This document shows, piece after piece, positions 1-12,539 of a stretch of DNA of 64,000 nt (positions within the stretch are counted from its first letter, which is position 1; the number at the start of each line of letters is the position of its first letter). The stretch lies in the NCBI RefSeq assembly GCF_037975245.1, contig NC_092580.1, forward strand, positions 16,006,001 through 16,070,000, read 5' to 3'. Position numbers and translations under genes: made by a program. The DNA is from Apostichopus japonicus. Its lineage: Eukaryota; Echinodermata; Holothuroidea; Aspidochirotida; Stichopodidae. The notes under the pieces were generated by a model. The model saw only the letters and a list, made by a program, of their open reading frames with translations, was not told the origin of the DNA and did not search any database.

Positions 1-613
1 TTAAATTTGTATAATATTGTACACCCAATTATCATATCATATTCTCTTACTTTTAACCATGAAAGCAAATATGAAATGCACTTCTTCACATGCGATGAGC
101 ATGTGAGTTATGTAATAGCTTTGTGATGTATTAATAGCAATAAATATGAGAGGTGTCATTGTCTAATTTTAAAGTTGATAGTTGCATTGTACTTTGTTGT
201 CTAGAATGTAGATCCTTTTGTACCACACTATTCTGAAATTCTGTTAGTAGAAGTGATTACTTTTGTATCCAAATGTAAAAAAAAATATTACGATGAAAAA
301 TTTCAGCAGGGTTATGACGATAAAGAATACATGAAAATCATGTTTGAATATTCAGTTATCAATTTTTGCCTTGGGTATTGAACTATTGATGTCCTTAAAA
401 TGAATTTGTCTCCAGTATTTCATTCAATACAGATGCACTGTTCGTAAGGTGAAGTAAGTCAGTACTGTTTATACTTTCAATAAGTACAGGAATTCCTGTC
501 TTTTTGATTTTGTTTAATTTTGGTTTGTTTTAAGAAAAATCATATTTCTGCCAGACGATCACTTTTGGTTTATTTCATTATTTTAGATGTGAATTCAATT
601 TCCTTAATTTCAG
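1..613. other. Intronic or upstream DNA, no feature seen
   Basis: AT-rich sequence before the first recognisable vezatin-like exon. It ends in a normal 3' splice site (aatttcag at 606-613). No open frame, repeat or RNA gene could be supported. Earlier exons of the gene must lie left of the window. Confidence 0.6.
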
Positions 614-3600
614 ATACTTTTTGGATTGTACAAAGAACAGTGCTCTGACTTTGTTCATCAATTTGCGATTACTTTGGTTAAAAGTGACCAACTCCAGTGG
701 GATGAAGGAACAGGTAGATAGAAACAAGAATTACATTTTTTTTTCTTAACAGTGTTTTCTGATAAAATATACCAAAGTGATAGGAGACTTCTGTTTTACA
801 AGATATGTACCAAATAAACAATGCATGCTTTTCTAATTAGGCATACATGCAACCAGAATGGTACTCTAGTTTATTGGCAGAGGCATGGTGCCTCTTTTTC
901 ATACCCATTGCTGCCTTTTCTGGGGTTCCTCAAATTCATATCATACTTTATCAATATCAAAGGTTTGGAATGTACTCTCAAAAGAAATAACATCTGCTGT
1001 GGTTGAAAGCTGTTTCACTGTTCCTTGAAAACCTAATTTATTCTTTAAAGGCATGAAGACTCGCCCAAACAGCGTGCCGCCATCTTTAAAAAGTTAACTT
1101 TCGTTGCTTGCAAATGAAGTTTTTCTCTTGTCGCTGCAAAATGCAGACAGTAATGAAACGTGATACCTTGTCATCTTTAGCTGGACCTGAGATGTCCATC
1201 ACTGAATCGATTGTACACTGTGCTGTGGGTATTGACTGCAGCTGTATGTACTGATTGTACACTAGTGTCTAATTACCGATTGTAGCAAGCTGTGTGTGTA
1301 TTTTCGGGGATCGATGGTGGTGTCTAACACTTCTGTTACACCACATTCAAAACTAGGTCAGAATACCGGCATGAGACGTTTCTTTTTGCGTGAGTCTTCA
1401 CACCCTTTAAGTTGTTCCTTTTTGCTGGACCATCAAGCGACTATCAATACTGTTCAATCTACTGTTAAGTTCATCCTTTCTTTATTTTTAATAAAAGTCT
1501 GGAGCTATAATAGGAACATTTCTTCTTCTAGACTTGACCCTGCATAAGAGGTGGTTAGATAGATTAGAGGGCTGCACATCTGACTGCAAAGAATCTATGA
1601 GCAGACTTGATGAAAGTTACAGACTCCATCGATGGACTCCTCCTTCCCAAGGATCTATCCCTAAAGCTGGTACAGTCAGTAGGAGGGAGGTATGGAGGCC
1701 AGAGGTGCAACTGACCACGGCTTTACACAGCCTACGACTTCACCTGGAAACAACATTGTCAAAGTGAGTGTATATATCGAAAGTTATGGGAAAGTAGCTT
1801 TACTCCATTTCTCTTTTTTTCTATTACTTTTGAGGTTGCTAGCTCTGATAAACATTTTGGTGTTTGGTGTCCTGTATATATGTATGTGTGTATTTATATA
1901 TGTAGGTATGTGTGTGTATATGTGTGTATTTTTATATGTATATGCATTTATATGCAAAATTTTGATATGCATATATATGAAATGAATGTGAATGAACTGA
2001 ATTAGACTTTGCTAAGTATCGAAACATTCCTCAAACCCCTGTACAAAGAGATCAAGCCACGATTCTAGTCCTCAAGCAATTTTCGCTAAAGGTTTGAGGG
2101 TTGGTCGTAAAGAGGGTGGTCCTACAGTAGCTCCAATTGGAATAAACCATTTTGTGTGCTGGATTTTGGGTGCCCTTGGATAGGGTAAGAGTAAAGTGGG
2201 TTGGTGGGGGCTAGACAAACTTGGTGGTACAAGGATAGTAGCATTTGGGCATCACTGCAAATTGGTCACAGGAAGGCTATAGCTGTTTGTGATATTAGTT
2301 CCACTGTGGGGGATTTTCTCTGTCAAAATTCCACTATCCTGGGTTTCTTGTTTTCAGGACGATGCCCTGGAAGTCAACATCTCCTTTTAATTATTCCATG
2401 GCAGGCCCTTTAATGACAGAATAGTAGTTGGGATTGTCTGCCATTGATAACAGCAGACCTGCCAACTAGTACGCTTTTGCCGTATTTCGTCCGGAAAATC
2501 CTTGAAAATATGGGCGCACATTTTTCTTTAAAAAAATACCAATATTGCTTCACCATTGCATTAAAATTAATTTAATGTAGATCAGTGGTGATAGCATTGA
2601 CAAATTTTCCTTATTCTGGTCTGAGTGATTAATAGTTCTGTTGAGAAATTAGTTGTAAGATCATTTTGAAAAAATACAGTTTTAAGGTGTGGAAAATACA
2701 GATTTGTGTTTTTGAAAGTTGGCAGGTCTGTAATAGTGCTACCTGCTCCTTCCCCCCCCTTTCGCTTCCCTTCTCTGAGTGATAGACTGCTAGGTTGGAT
2801 CATAGTGAAGGGGGCTGATCTTGAGCTTCCACCTACCACTTTCCAATATTTCATAAACCTGTTCCTCTCTGAGATCCATGATCACATAGACGGTGTCAAG
2901 GTTAGTTTGAATTTGGCTGTCCCTGTGGACTTGCTGACAACCGGGGGGGGGGGGGCATCCAAATAATAGATCATATCATGGGACACATTCCAATAAGTTT
3001 TGTTCACTTGATTAAAATTTCAGCAGAAAGCCTTGTTTAAGACCGGTTGACTCCTTTCTTTGATTTTACCGCAAATTATTAGTTTGCTGAAATTCTTATG
3101 TCACAAACTAAACCTCAGATCTGGTTCACTGGTCTTCTAGTTTGTCCTCTGCTGTTTACTTTGCACAGACATGAAAGAATCGGTAATAGAGCACAGCATC
3201 TTTTATTTTCCATTCCTTTGATTTACTTTCCATTACAGACTGTATTGTATTAGTGTATTGATACCTTTGATTATTTGCTATGATATATTATATACCAACT
3301 AGTTAAGTTATTGTCATGGCAATGCATATGTTTGTTTGTCTATATGTCTAGGGTGGTTGTGTGGCTGGTCCTTGCCAAAGTCTACCAGACCTGGTGAAGT
3401 TATAACAGATATTAAGGGGTGACAAGTTCATCTATAAAATGTAGGTCATTTGGGATATTGAGATTTCAACCATTTATAGATATAGCCAGCTGTTATAGTT
3501 ATTTCTCTGAAAAACATAGTAAACACACCAGCCTTTTTTTTTATCTGTGTATAGATATTTATTAGAAAGGTTGCATCTGCAGTTTCTTGATGGTTTTAGA

Positions 3601-6600
3601 CACATGCAACTCTACCACATTTTACACAGTTGATCTACAGCGTCAATAATGTTCTAGTTTGATATTTCTCGTCCCTTAGGATCAGTCCTATGCTGATGTT
3701 CTAGTTTGATATTTTTTGTCTCTTAGGATCAGTCCTATTGATGATGTTCTAGTTTGATATTTCTCGTCTCTTGCTGATGTTCTAGTTTGATATTTCTCAC
3801 CTCCTAGGATCAGTCCTATGCTGATGTTCTAGTTTGATATTTCTTGTCCCTTAGGATCAGTCCTATGCTGATGTTCTAGTTTGATATTATCTGGTCCCTT
3901 AGGATCAGTCCTAAGCTGATGTGCTAGTTTGATATTTCTCGTTCCTTAGGATCAGTCCTATGCTGATGTTCTAGTTTGATATTTCTCGTCTCTTAGGATC
4001 AGTCCTATGCTGTTGTTCTAGTTTGATATTTCTCATCCCTTAGGATCAGTCCTATGCTGATGTTCTAGTTTGATATTTCTCGTCCCTTAGGATCAGTCCT
4101 ATGCTGATGTTCTAGTTTGATATTTCTCGTCCCTTAGGATCAGTCCTATGCTGATGTTCAAGTTTGATATTTCTCGTCCCTTAGGATCAGTCCTATGCTG
4201 ATGTTCTAGTTTGTTATTTCTCGTCCCTTAGAATCAGTCCTATGCTGATGTTCTAGTTTGATATTTCTCGTCTCTTAGGATCAGTCCTATGCTGATGTTC
4301 TAGTTTGATATTTCTCGTCTCTTAGGATCAGTCCTATGCTGTTGTTCTAGTTTGATATTTCTCGTCCCTTAGGATCAGTCCTATGCTGATGTTCTAGTTT
4401 GATATTTCTTGTCCCTTAGGATCAGTCCTATGCTGATGTTCTAGTTTGTTATTTCTCGTCTCTTAGGATCAGTCCTATGCTGATGTTCTAGTTTGTTATT
4501 TCTCGTCTCTTAGGATCAGTCCTATGCTGATGTTCTAGTTTGTTATTTCTCGTCTCTTAGGATCAGTCCTATGCTGATGTTCTAGTTTGATATTTCTCAT
4601 CTCTTAGGATCAGTCCTATGCTGATGTTCTAGTTTGTTATTTCTCGTCCCTAATATTTCTCGTCTCTTAGGATCAGTCCTATGCTGTTGTTCTAGTTTGA
4701 TATTTCTCATCCCTTAGGATCAGTCCTATGCTGATGTTCTAGTTTGATATTTCTCGTCCCTTAGGATCAGTCCTATGCTGATGTTCTAGTTTGATATTTC
4801 TCGTCCCTTAGGATCAGTCCTATGCTGATGTTCAAGTTTGATATTTCTCGTCCCTTAGGATCAGTCCTATGCTGATGTTCTAGTTTGTTATTTCTCGTCC
4901 CTTAGAATCAGTCCTATGCTGATGTTCTAGTTTGATATTTCTCGTCTCTTAGGATCAGTCCTATGCTGATGTTCTAGTTTGATATTTCTCGTCTCTTAGG
5001 ATCAGTCCTATGCTGTTGTTCTAGTTTGATATTTCTCGTCCCTTAGGATCAGTCCTATGCTGATGTTCTAGTTTGATATTTCTTGTCCCTTAGGATCAGT
5101 CCTATGCTGATGTTCTAGTTTGTTATTTCTCGTCTCTTAGGATCAGTCCTATGCTGATGTTCTAGTTTGTTATTTCTCGTCTCTTAGGATCAGTCCTATG
5201 CTGATGTTCTAGTTTGTTATTTCTCGTCTCTTAGGATCAGTCCTATGCTGATGTTCTAGTTTGATATTTCTCGTCTCTTAGGATCAGTCCTATGCTGATG
5301 TTCTAGTTTGTTATTTCTCGTCCCTAATATTTCTCGTCTCTTAGGATCAGTCCTATTGATGACCAACTCAATGATTGCGAAGTCATCAGTATGACTGACA
5401 GTAAACTCAGTGACATGAGGACTCTAATTCTTGAAATATCTGACCATATTGAGGCAAGCCAAATGTGCTATGAAGAGACCAAGGCCAGTTTAGAGAAAAT
5501 AACTTCAAAGGTGAAACCAGAGACTGGTGAGTTGACATAATAATATAAGAATATTCAAATGAAACACACAAGTATAAAAAGCTAACCTTCTTACAGAGGT
5601 ATTCAACAGAGATCTAGGCCCACCACCAATATCAACCCCCCTCCCAGACCCCCACCACCTCATCAGTCCATTTAACTGGTAATAACCTGATCAATGATAA
5701 TGATACAGCATTTATAATGCACTGTCTTTCGTTTCTAGGAAATGAATGTTCATAAAGAACATTTGACTATCTAATTGATTCATTTGGTGAAAGTAAAACA
5801 TGGTTTTGTAGATGTAAAATTGTGTTTTGTATTGGGCTGTAACTCTGACCAATCCATGTAATATTTCCTAATTATTAGATACCCTTCACTGTACAGTGTA
5901 TATAACCATTGCTTTCTTTTTGAACCATTAAATGCAATACATAACATTTGTATACAGATTTGATGTAATGCTCTTTCATGGTTTTCAAATGATGCCTAAT
6001 TCCATTGTTCGTTATTAATTAATTAATTAATTAATTAATTAATATACCACAGCAGTTTGTTATCCATTTGGGAACAAGACATTCAGTCAAGACCATTTTA
6101 TCTATAACATATGCTAGAATTTTTACAAACTAACTTTGAGCCATTGTCCTACCTCACACACTGCAAGCATTTTACATTTGATATCATCTAGGTTTAGAAG
6201 AGGAGGGAGAAAAGCCAATTGGGGCAGCAGCAGAGTCACATGACCAATTGATCCAACTCATCAACTACGATGAGGGTGATTCTGATGAAATTGACGGTGA
6301 CATGGAGGAGCAGGTAACTATGACCTTTCCTCTTCTTGAATTCCTTTCAGCGAGAGTAATTATAAATCACACTGGTAGTTACATCTCTAACCATGCAAAT
6401 GAATTGAGTGCATAGTAGTTAGCTCATTTTAACAGTAGTGAATGTCCTAAACATCTTGAGAAGAATCTGTTACTTTTCAAAACAGACATTTAACATCAAC
6501 AACAACTTAAATCATATCCTATCAGTGTAAGTGTTTTATAATGCATAAATAAAACTTAATTTTAATGAAATTTATTTAATTATTAATTTGATCAAATTTA

Positions 6601-8642
6601 TTTTAATTGCTCCCCACCATGGACATTCTCTCAATAATGTGATTTCATTCTCGTTTGTGTGTTTCTTTGTTTTTGTTCTAGATATTTGAGGCTTACATCG
6701 ATAAAAAGAGAAACACAGGAAGAGAGGATGAAGATTCTGAGGAATGGTTGCAAGCAAAGGTGAGACAATTGGGTTGTGATGTTCTAGGGTTTCTGGTTTT
6801 CATAGCTGGTTGACCTATGTTCCCCCACCCCCTCCCCCTCTACAGAAACGACCTCAGGCACGGTAGTGGTATTGTAGCTTAGAAAATAATGACAAGAAAT
6901 AGAATTTCTTACTTAATCTCTGTGCTGAATGATTTTAACATCGTAACTTTATGCAAACAGTTTTGATCGGTGCACTATTTAAACTGTGTACTTAATCTCT
7001 ATGCTGAATGTACTTAATCTCTGTGCTGAATGATTTTAACATCGTAACTTTATGCAATCAGTTTTGAATGGTCCACCATTTCATTGATTTGTAGCAACAC
7101 AAAGAAAGCCTCCTTTTAGGTTTACTGGGAGACCTATGGAAATACTTCAATTGGAGAGATTTTAAGAATTATTGGAACGAAATGCACAAATATCTCAGAG
7201 CTTTTGGGTTTTCTCCAATTGATTTAAACGAGCCAAAAAAATGCATGAAATAGTAGTAAAATGCAGAAAATATTCATTGCCAAAGTTCGAAAACTTTCAA
7301 TATATGTTTTCAATTGTGAAATAAAGCTCTGTAGGCCAAAAGGAATACTGGGTACATCTTTATGAGTCACATATGGCATGCTGGTTGGCCATCCCTGGTT
7401 TAATGGGTAATGTCTGTGGCAAATAAAAAGTGACAAGGAAATTTAATCCATTAAAAATCATGTGTGCTTCTAAAAGATCTGTTAGCCTACACATCAATGT
7501 GGATGCTTTAGGTTGAACACATCCACTGCTCACCCCCGTCCTTACCCATCCCTCCTCCCATCCTCGCCCATCCCTCCCCCCATCCTCCCCCATCCCTCCC
7601 CCTACCAACCAAACCACAACAGTTTCGTGAGATTTACAGAAGGGCTGCTGTTTTCCTTCCCGTCTGACAGGTTCTGAGAAGAAGAGAAGCAGAGGATGCG
7701 AAGCGGTTGCTCCAGGAGTTAAACTGTGTCCTCACCAAGAGATCAGAGCAAAAGGAGAGAAACAAACAGGAGAAAATCATGACAAAATCATCGACGGAGA
7801 ACGAGAAACGTGAACAGGAGCAAACGTCACATCCCACATCGGCAAAAACCGAAATAAATGATACCGCAACCGCTTCGACAGAACGATCCGGAAATGTTTC
7901 GCCTGAGAAAGATTCTACCGAGAAGGTCAACGAGGAGAATTATACGACCGCGTCGAAGGCGCCCTCAGACAATACAGAGTCTTGCCATAACAGGGAACTA
8001 AATCCTGAGAATCTTAGCGGTCATTTTAAGGAGGAAATCAGTGCAATACAGGGTGTTACTAGCGGAGATGTATATATTGAAGGGGAAAGTCTGCAATTAA
8101 CTGACGTGCAGTCTGGCTTTACAGAAATGGGCACTGGCAAACAACTTGATGGAAAACGAAAAGACCAGAAAATTGATAATACAAACCAGACGGGAGGAAT
8201 CGAAGCTTATGAAAAAGATTACGTATCCGTATCTCCCCCGAGGGATTCTGAGGGAGTGAAAGAAAATGAGCTAATGGGAAACCACCTAGATGAGGTGGAC
8301 GTTAATCTATCAACTAATCCTATGGAGGACTTACAGTCAGAATCATCAAAGAGCCTCTTTGAATCCGAGGGAGAGCATGAAAATTCACAATACAGAGAAG
8401 ACGGTAATAGTTTATCATCACGGGATACGGAAGCTTGTGCCGTGTCTTACGAGAGCCTCAGTAAAAGCGAAGACAGCGAACCGCTCTCGCTGGGTCGGTT
8501 TCGGGACGCATCTTCTTTTCCAGCGGTTAACCCATGGATGGTTCCAGGATTAGCAGCTCAGGTGGCAAAGATATCACAGGAACATGTACAACTCTCAGAA
8601 GACACATTTGGAGATCCAGATAGTGATGGTGATGACGAATAG
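614..8642 (+). CDS. VEZT: Vezatin-like adherens-junction protein, 3' exons
   Basis: Six exons join in phase: 614-713, 1532-1763, 5345-5526, 6192-6313, 6682-6759 and 7671-8642 (stop TAG). Each has an AG acceptor and GT donor, and the phases (1, 2, 1, 0, 0) agree across every junction. The product part is about 560 residues. Its middle has helical, charged stretches (LHSLRLHLETTLSK; LSDMRTLILEISDHIEA). Next come an acidic IFEAYI segment and a basic coiled-coil start (VLRRREAEDAKRLLQELN). A long Ser/Glu-rich tail ends in AAQV...EDTFGDPDSDGDDE. The FEAY segment, the RR..E..RLLQEL block and the TFGD tail fit my memory of vezatin, a membrane protein that links myosin VIIA to cadherin-catenin complexes. 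The transmembrane part would lie upstream of the window. Another large acidic protein is possible. The gene structure is firm; the name is moderately sure. Confidence 0.62.
1049..1406. mobile_element. TTAA-flanked MITE, copy 1
   Basis: A 358-bp non-coding element in a vezatin intron. It is flanked on both sides by TTAA (1045-1048 and 1407-1410). The ends are inverted copies: AGGCATGAAGACTC on the left, and AGGGTGTGAAGACTC when the right end is read on the - strand. Related copies lie at 59628-59955 (whole) and 32582-32734 (cut). TTAA duplication is typical of piggyBac and Kolobok elements. No ORF is present, so it is non-autonomous. Confidence 0.8.
1865..1965. repeat. TG/TA-rich simple repeat
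   Basis: A low-complexity run of tatg/tgtg words starting about 100 bases after an exon donor. It generates short spurious open frames on both strands (1692-1985 and 1784-1972), which I left out. Confidence 0.7.
2454..2730. mobile_element. Short inverted-repeat element (MITE)
   Basis: About 277 bp bounded by the inverted 14-mer CAGACCTGCCAACT (2454-2467; reverse complement at 2717-2730). Possible imperfect target copies TAACAG (left) and TAATAG (right) flank it. It has no coding capacity and its superfamily is not assigned. A related word (gacctgccaactctcatgg) occurs near 28170. Confidence 0.5.
3649..5357 (+). repeat. 47-bp minisatellite carrying a 3' splice site
   Basis: About 36 head-to-tail copies of a 47-bp unit (example GGATCAGTCCTATGCTGATG followed by a T-rich stretch and CTTAG). 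The array runs straight into the vezatin-like exon at 5345: the last unit supplies that exon's acceptor (CTCTTAG|GATCAGTCC). Each unit therefore holds a branch/polypyrimidine-like tract, an AG acceptor and about 14 bases of exon. There is also a higher-order period of 674 bp: the blocks starting at 4011 and 4685 share the same unit variants (TTCAAG, TTAGAATC, and the truncated unit TCCCTAATATTTC ending near 4655 and 5329). Confidence 0.95.
6013..6043. repeat. (TTAA)n microsatellite
   Basis: About eight TTAA/ATTA repeats in the intron between vezatin exons 5345-5526 and 6192-6313. No gene content. Confidence 0.9.
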
Positions 8643-8645
8643 AAG

Positions 8646-8651
8646 AATAAA
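8646..8651 (+). promoter_or_regulatory. Possible poly(A) signal of the vezatin-like gene
   Basis: AATAAA lies four bases after the stop codon at 8640-8642. That would make the 3' untranslated region very short, so a later signal may be the one used. Another AATAAA is near 9387. Confidence 0.4.
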
Positions 8652-10908
8652 AACCCATTTTTGTCTGCGTGTTTTACCTCATATCTTTGCTTCTACGTTG
8701 TCTGTCCTACTTAATTATTGATTACGTTGCAGACTTGCATTGCAAAGTATATGTGAATTTTCATACAGGAAGTAAATCAGTATTTAATTCTACCATACGG
8801 AAGCCTGGAAACTTGTTTTGGGAAGTACCCCCCCACTTTCAGCCCATCCCCAAAATTCAAAGTATTTATTAGCACACCCTTGCTTGTAGACTTTGATTTT
8901 AAAGCTATTTTACAGCCTAGGTATACATCAGAATGCAACTATTTTATGGTCTACGTATGCCACAGAATGCAGCATTGCATGTTGAAAGTTCTATTTGGAG
9001 GTAGGGTGGTCGGGGAGGGAGGGGGGGGCTGTGGTCCTACTAGTGAGTAGCTATCAATGATCCCTGAGCTATATATCCTCCTTTGATGATAATGGTAATG
9101 CTAATGGATTACGAATTTAATGAAGGAGCTCACCACCACACTTACCATCACAAAGTGTTAAGAAGATAAATTTGAATAGGAAAGAAGAAATTTGGAAACT
9201 ACAAAGCCCTTATTGTTAATATTATTATGACTATTATTAACCATTTCTGTAATGGAGAGAAGGCCATAGTCAGCAAATGTCTTTCTTGCTTTCTTGAGGC
9301 TTACATTATCAGTTTGCTGAATCAACTCAACTCCTCTTTCAAACTGCAATAAACTGAATAAACCTGTGCCCTTTTCAAATTGCCCTAAATAAAATAGTAC
9401 CTTTGTAACATTATGTTACATGTGTTTCACAGAATAAGATCTACAACCATCTCCTGCCCCTTCCTCACAATAGTCATTAACCCCCCGCAGACCCCCTTCC
9501 TTCCCCTGAACTTAAACAACTGGTCACAATCCTTACACATTCTAAGAAATATAACATTCAAACTTTTTGTTTTCTCTACCATGTTGTATATTATTTTTTT
9601 CTTGCAAGTACTATGCAAATACTCGGACCATGGTCTGAGGCTCCCAGTTAAATTGTGCATGCATGGTAACATATATATTCATTTATTTATTGAGCAAGCT
9701 GATTTGTTTTCATCTGCTTGGTCATATGTTAGGAAACCAACCATCATGACAATGTTGTAACAAGTAAAACAAAGAAAAAATCTGACATCAAATGAACAGA
9801 ACTGCATTGTACTGATTTTGTTTATATTAAACAGATGTTTGTTGTCTCTTTTACAATAGGACAATATTTAGTAGTTCATCTTTAATTAAAATAAGGTAAG
9901 AGCATGGCTCGCATCCTATACCCTCCTCATACTTTTTTTTTCCATAATGTGCTTCCCGAAGTACTTAAGTATCAAAGTGCATTGGTTTTGAAGAATTTCA
10001 TTTATGTACATATTTGAATGCAAAACATTACTTTGCTCTAATATGTGTGCTCTGATAATGTCATTTGACATAGACTCCTCTGTTGGTATAGGCTGCCGGC
10101 CTACATAAACTTAGTAATAATAAACTTGTAAAACTCTTGTCTTTGAGAGTATCAGTCGCACTCGCAGCTGTTTGTTTGTCACTACAATTTACTGATATTA
10201 TATCAGGTAGGCTATAACGTGGAACTAAACGGTTAGAGAAATTAATGTACACAGAGTGAGCTATTCTTGCGAATAGTTGCCTAAATTTTGAATCCGACTT
10301 TATAGAATTCAATTGAAATAGAAAATATGTTTTTTTTTATATATATTTTTTATATTATACTGTCTGTATCGAGACGCCACTAGGTTGTCAGATTAAATCT
10401 CGTCCGATTCAGTCTGATCAACGGTGTGCCTCAAGTTCACCTTATTACAATGTACCCCATATTTACTGCAGAAATGGCCTGGGCATGAACAAGTATAATT
10501 AGAGAGACTACGGATACCTATAATGGTCTTCAAGGATAGTATTGTCTGTAATTCCATGTTCACGAAGAGAGTACTGTATCACTGAGAAATAAGTTTTTTT
10601 TATTTTTTTTTTATCAATCGTGGGTTCTTATCAAATCCTATACCCAACATCATGCGATCGTACTTGTATGATATAAGCACTATATTGATTAGTTCAACAC
10701 ATTGATAGATACAGGGCTTTGACTGCCAGATCGGCGGGGACAGTTAGGAACAGTTACTATAGGGACAGTTACGTCACCTAAATATTGTCATAAATTCACG
10801 ATACATTCATTTGGGGTATGATTTTCTGTCTGCAGGTCTGAAACCCTGACCTGATCCATCCTTACCTATACCTGCACCCCCCTCCCCCTCCCCTAGTTGA
10901 TCCAGGCA
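8652..10908. other. Intergenic DNA without supported genes
   Basis: Between the vezatin stop and the first hAT-like element. Only short open frames (up to 115 codons) without recognisable domains, a run of G at 9019-9027 and T-rich tracts were seen. Confidence 0.55.
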
Positions 10909-10916
10909 GTGGCGGC

Positions 10917-11580
10917 GGAACCGGGGGGCTTGGGGGGCTCAGCCCCCCAATGAAAAAGTTGAGGGGGCAAATGCATGATAAGCCCCCCCAATATTTACCA
11001 AGGCTCCGAAACGTGCATCTGCCCATTTTGCAATGCATACTTGTCGATCTGTCCGATGCACACGTATACTATATAGGTGTAATAATTTCAGTAAATGCTG
11101 GGGGGACCCTCGGCCCGTCCCCTGGCTATAGACCACATTGTCACCCCAACCGCGTCTTCACGCCCCGTGAAAAGTGGAAGCAGTGAGTGTGAGTACCGGT
11201 AAGCGCAACACAACTTCGTCTTAGGCCAATGGCTTGCTTCATTTCAGCCAGTTCTCCAACATCCCCTTCACTCAAAAACGTCTTTGCGAGTACACTACGA
11301 GTAATAGCTTCTCTCTTAAAACACCATCGAATATACAAATTACAATGTTTTTACAGATTTTTACGTGCAATCTGAGAAATTGCAGGCTTGAGACCCATAT
11401 TTTAGGGCTAGGTATTCGCAGCATAAAACACTCGGGAAGTGCCGTTTCCGGCCATCTGGGGGTTGGAAAATCTCAAAATTTTCCTGTGCGCTCCGCGCCA
11501 ACCGATGGTGGCGCTCCGCTTAGATAGTCTCCACACATTAGCCCCCCCCCCCCAATAATTTTCCCGTTCCGCCGCGCCTG
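10917..11580. mobile_element. Non-autonomous hAT-like element, 8-bp TSD
   Basis: A 664-bp element with near-identical inverted ends (CAGTGGCGGCGGAACCGG; right end on the - strand CAGGCGCGGCGGAACGGG, 15 of 18 matching). A perfect 8-bp target duplication GATCCAGG (10909-10916 and 11581-11588) flanks it. Eight-base duplications are usual for hAT transposons. An internal block at about 11425-11525 matches, in reverse orientation, a block of the 1.3 kb elements at 16579 and 20256, so they are one extended family. Confidence 0.8.
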
Positions 11581-11947
11581 GATCCAGGGCGCCGATGCTA
11601 GCTTGATATATATTTTCTTAGTTTATGGGTGGCACTTAAGCTTATCCATGTAAAACGGGAGTTCGTTCACATGGTTAGTTTCTATTGATTTTTTTTGTTT
11701 TACATTAATCTACCCGAGGCGCTGTTATACAAAGTGCAGGTATAGAAAATAAGACTGCAAGGTTAAATAAGGCCCTGGGTATAAACTGACAATATGGCAT
11801 GACTTTTGTTACCATAAGATATAAAAAAATACTTTGAATTACGCTATCATATAACCGAGTGTGCGCCATTTATTGCATGCACTCTATAGATTGTTGTTTT
11901 GATAAAGTAAGCCGTACTAATACGTAACATAGCAGGTATCTCAGTTA

Positions 11948-12539
11948 ATGAATTGGATCCCGTTATTTCAAGAGGATATCTGTTTCTGTAATGCTACCAG
12001 CGATGACGACGAGTTGCAGCCGGCTTATGTGGTAAGTTTTTCATTCGGTTGAAGACAACTCTCTCCTTATAAAATCCTGGTTATATAGCATTACTCCTAT
12101 TATCGGTTCGTGCATGTACCTACATTTATGATAATGATATGCCGTAGATGGAAAATTCGGACTCTTTTAATTGGGCGGATTATCATTTTGATCTTTGGTC
12201 TACTTGCATATTACAGCAAAGTTTGAAATGCTTAGAGTATGTGTTTGTTGCATTGTCTACTAGATAGGAAATGTCTCCGTTGCCGTGCACTAAAATGGCC
12301 GCGAATCATCAAAAACAGATGATTGGATTTGATTTTACGATGATTTTCTAGTCTCTTCATGTCTCGATCCCTTCTTTCATATTTCCTGCTCATATTATAG
12401 AATATATTTTTTTTTCGTTCCAGGAAAGTTTTAAGGGCAAACGATATCAAGTTTTGTATTCCTTTGTACCGTCGGTGTCTCTCTACCACACCTCCTCCAT
12501 CCCGGCCCGGAAGAAAGAGAATCCCATGGTTTCACGAAT
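11948..12539 (+). CDS. Possible 5' exons of the ACOT9-like gene
   Basis: Two exon-like blocks: 11948-12031 starts with ATG (MNWIPLFQEDIC...) and ends at a strong GTAAGT donor; 12424-12539 follows a strong acceptor (ttttttttcgttccag) and ends at GTAAGT. They join in frame and give 66 codons. Joining the second to the ACOT9 exon at 19533 breaks phase. Joining it to an alternative weak acceptor (AG at 19514-19515) keeps the frame open and would bring the protein to roughly the usual ACOT9 length of about 430-440 residues. They do not look like a classic mitochondrial presequence. They could be an alternative start, untranslated exons with an upstream ORF, or another gene. Confidence 0.35.

Noticed and set aside
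3649-5357. CRISPR-like regular repeats
   Set aside because: The units are contiguous with no unique spacers, the genome is an animal's, and the unit matches the neighbouring splice junction.
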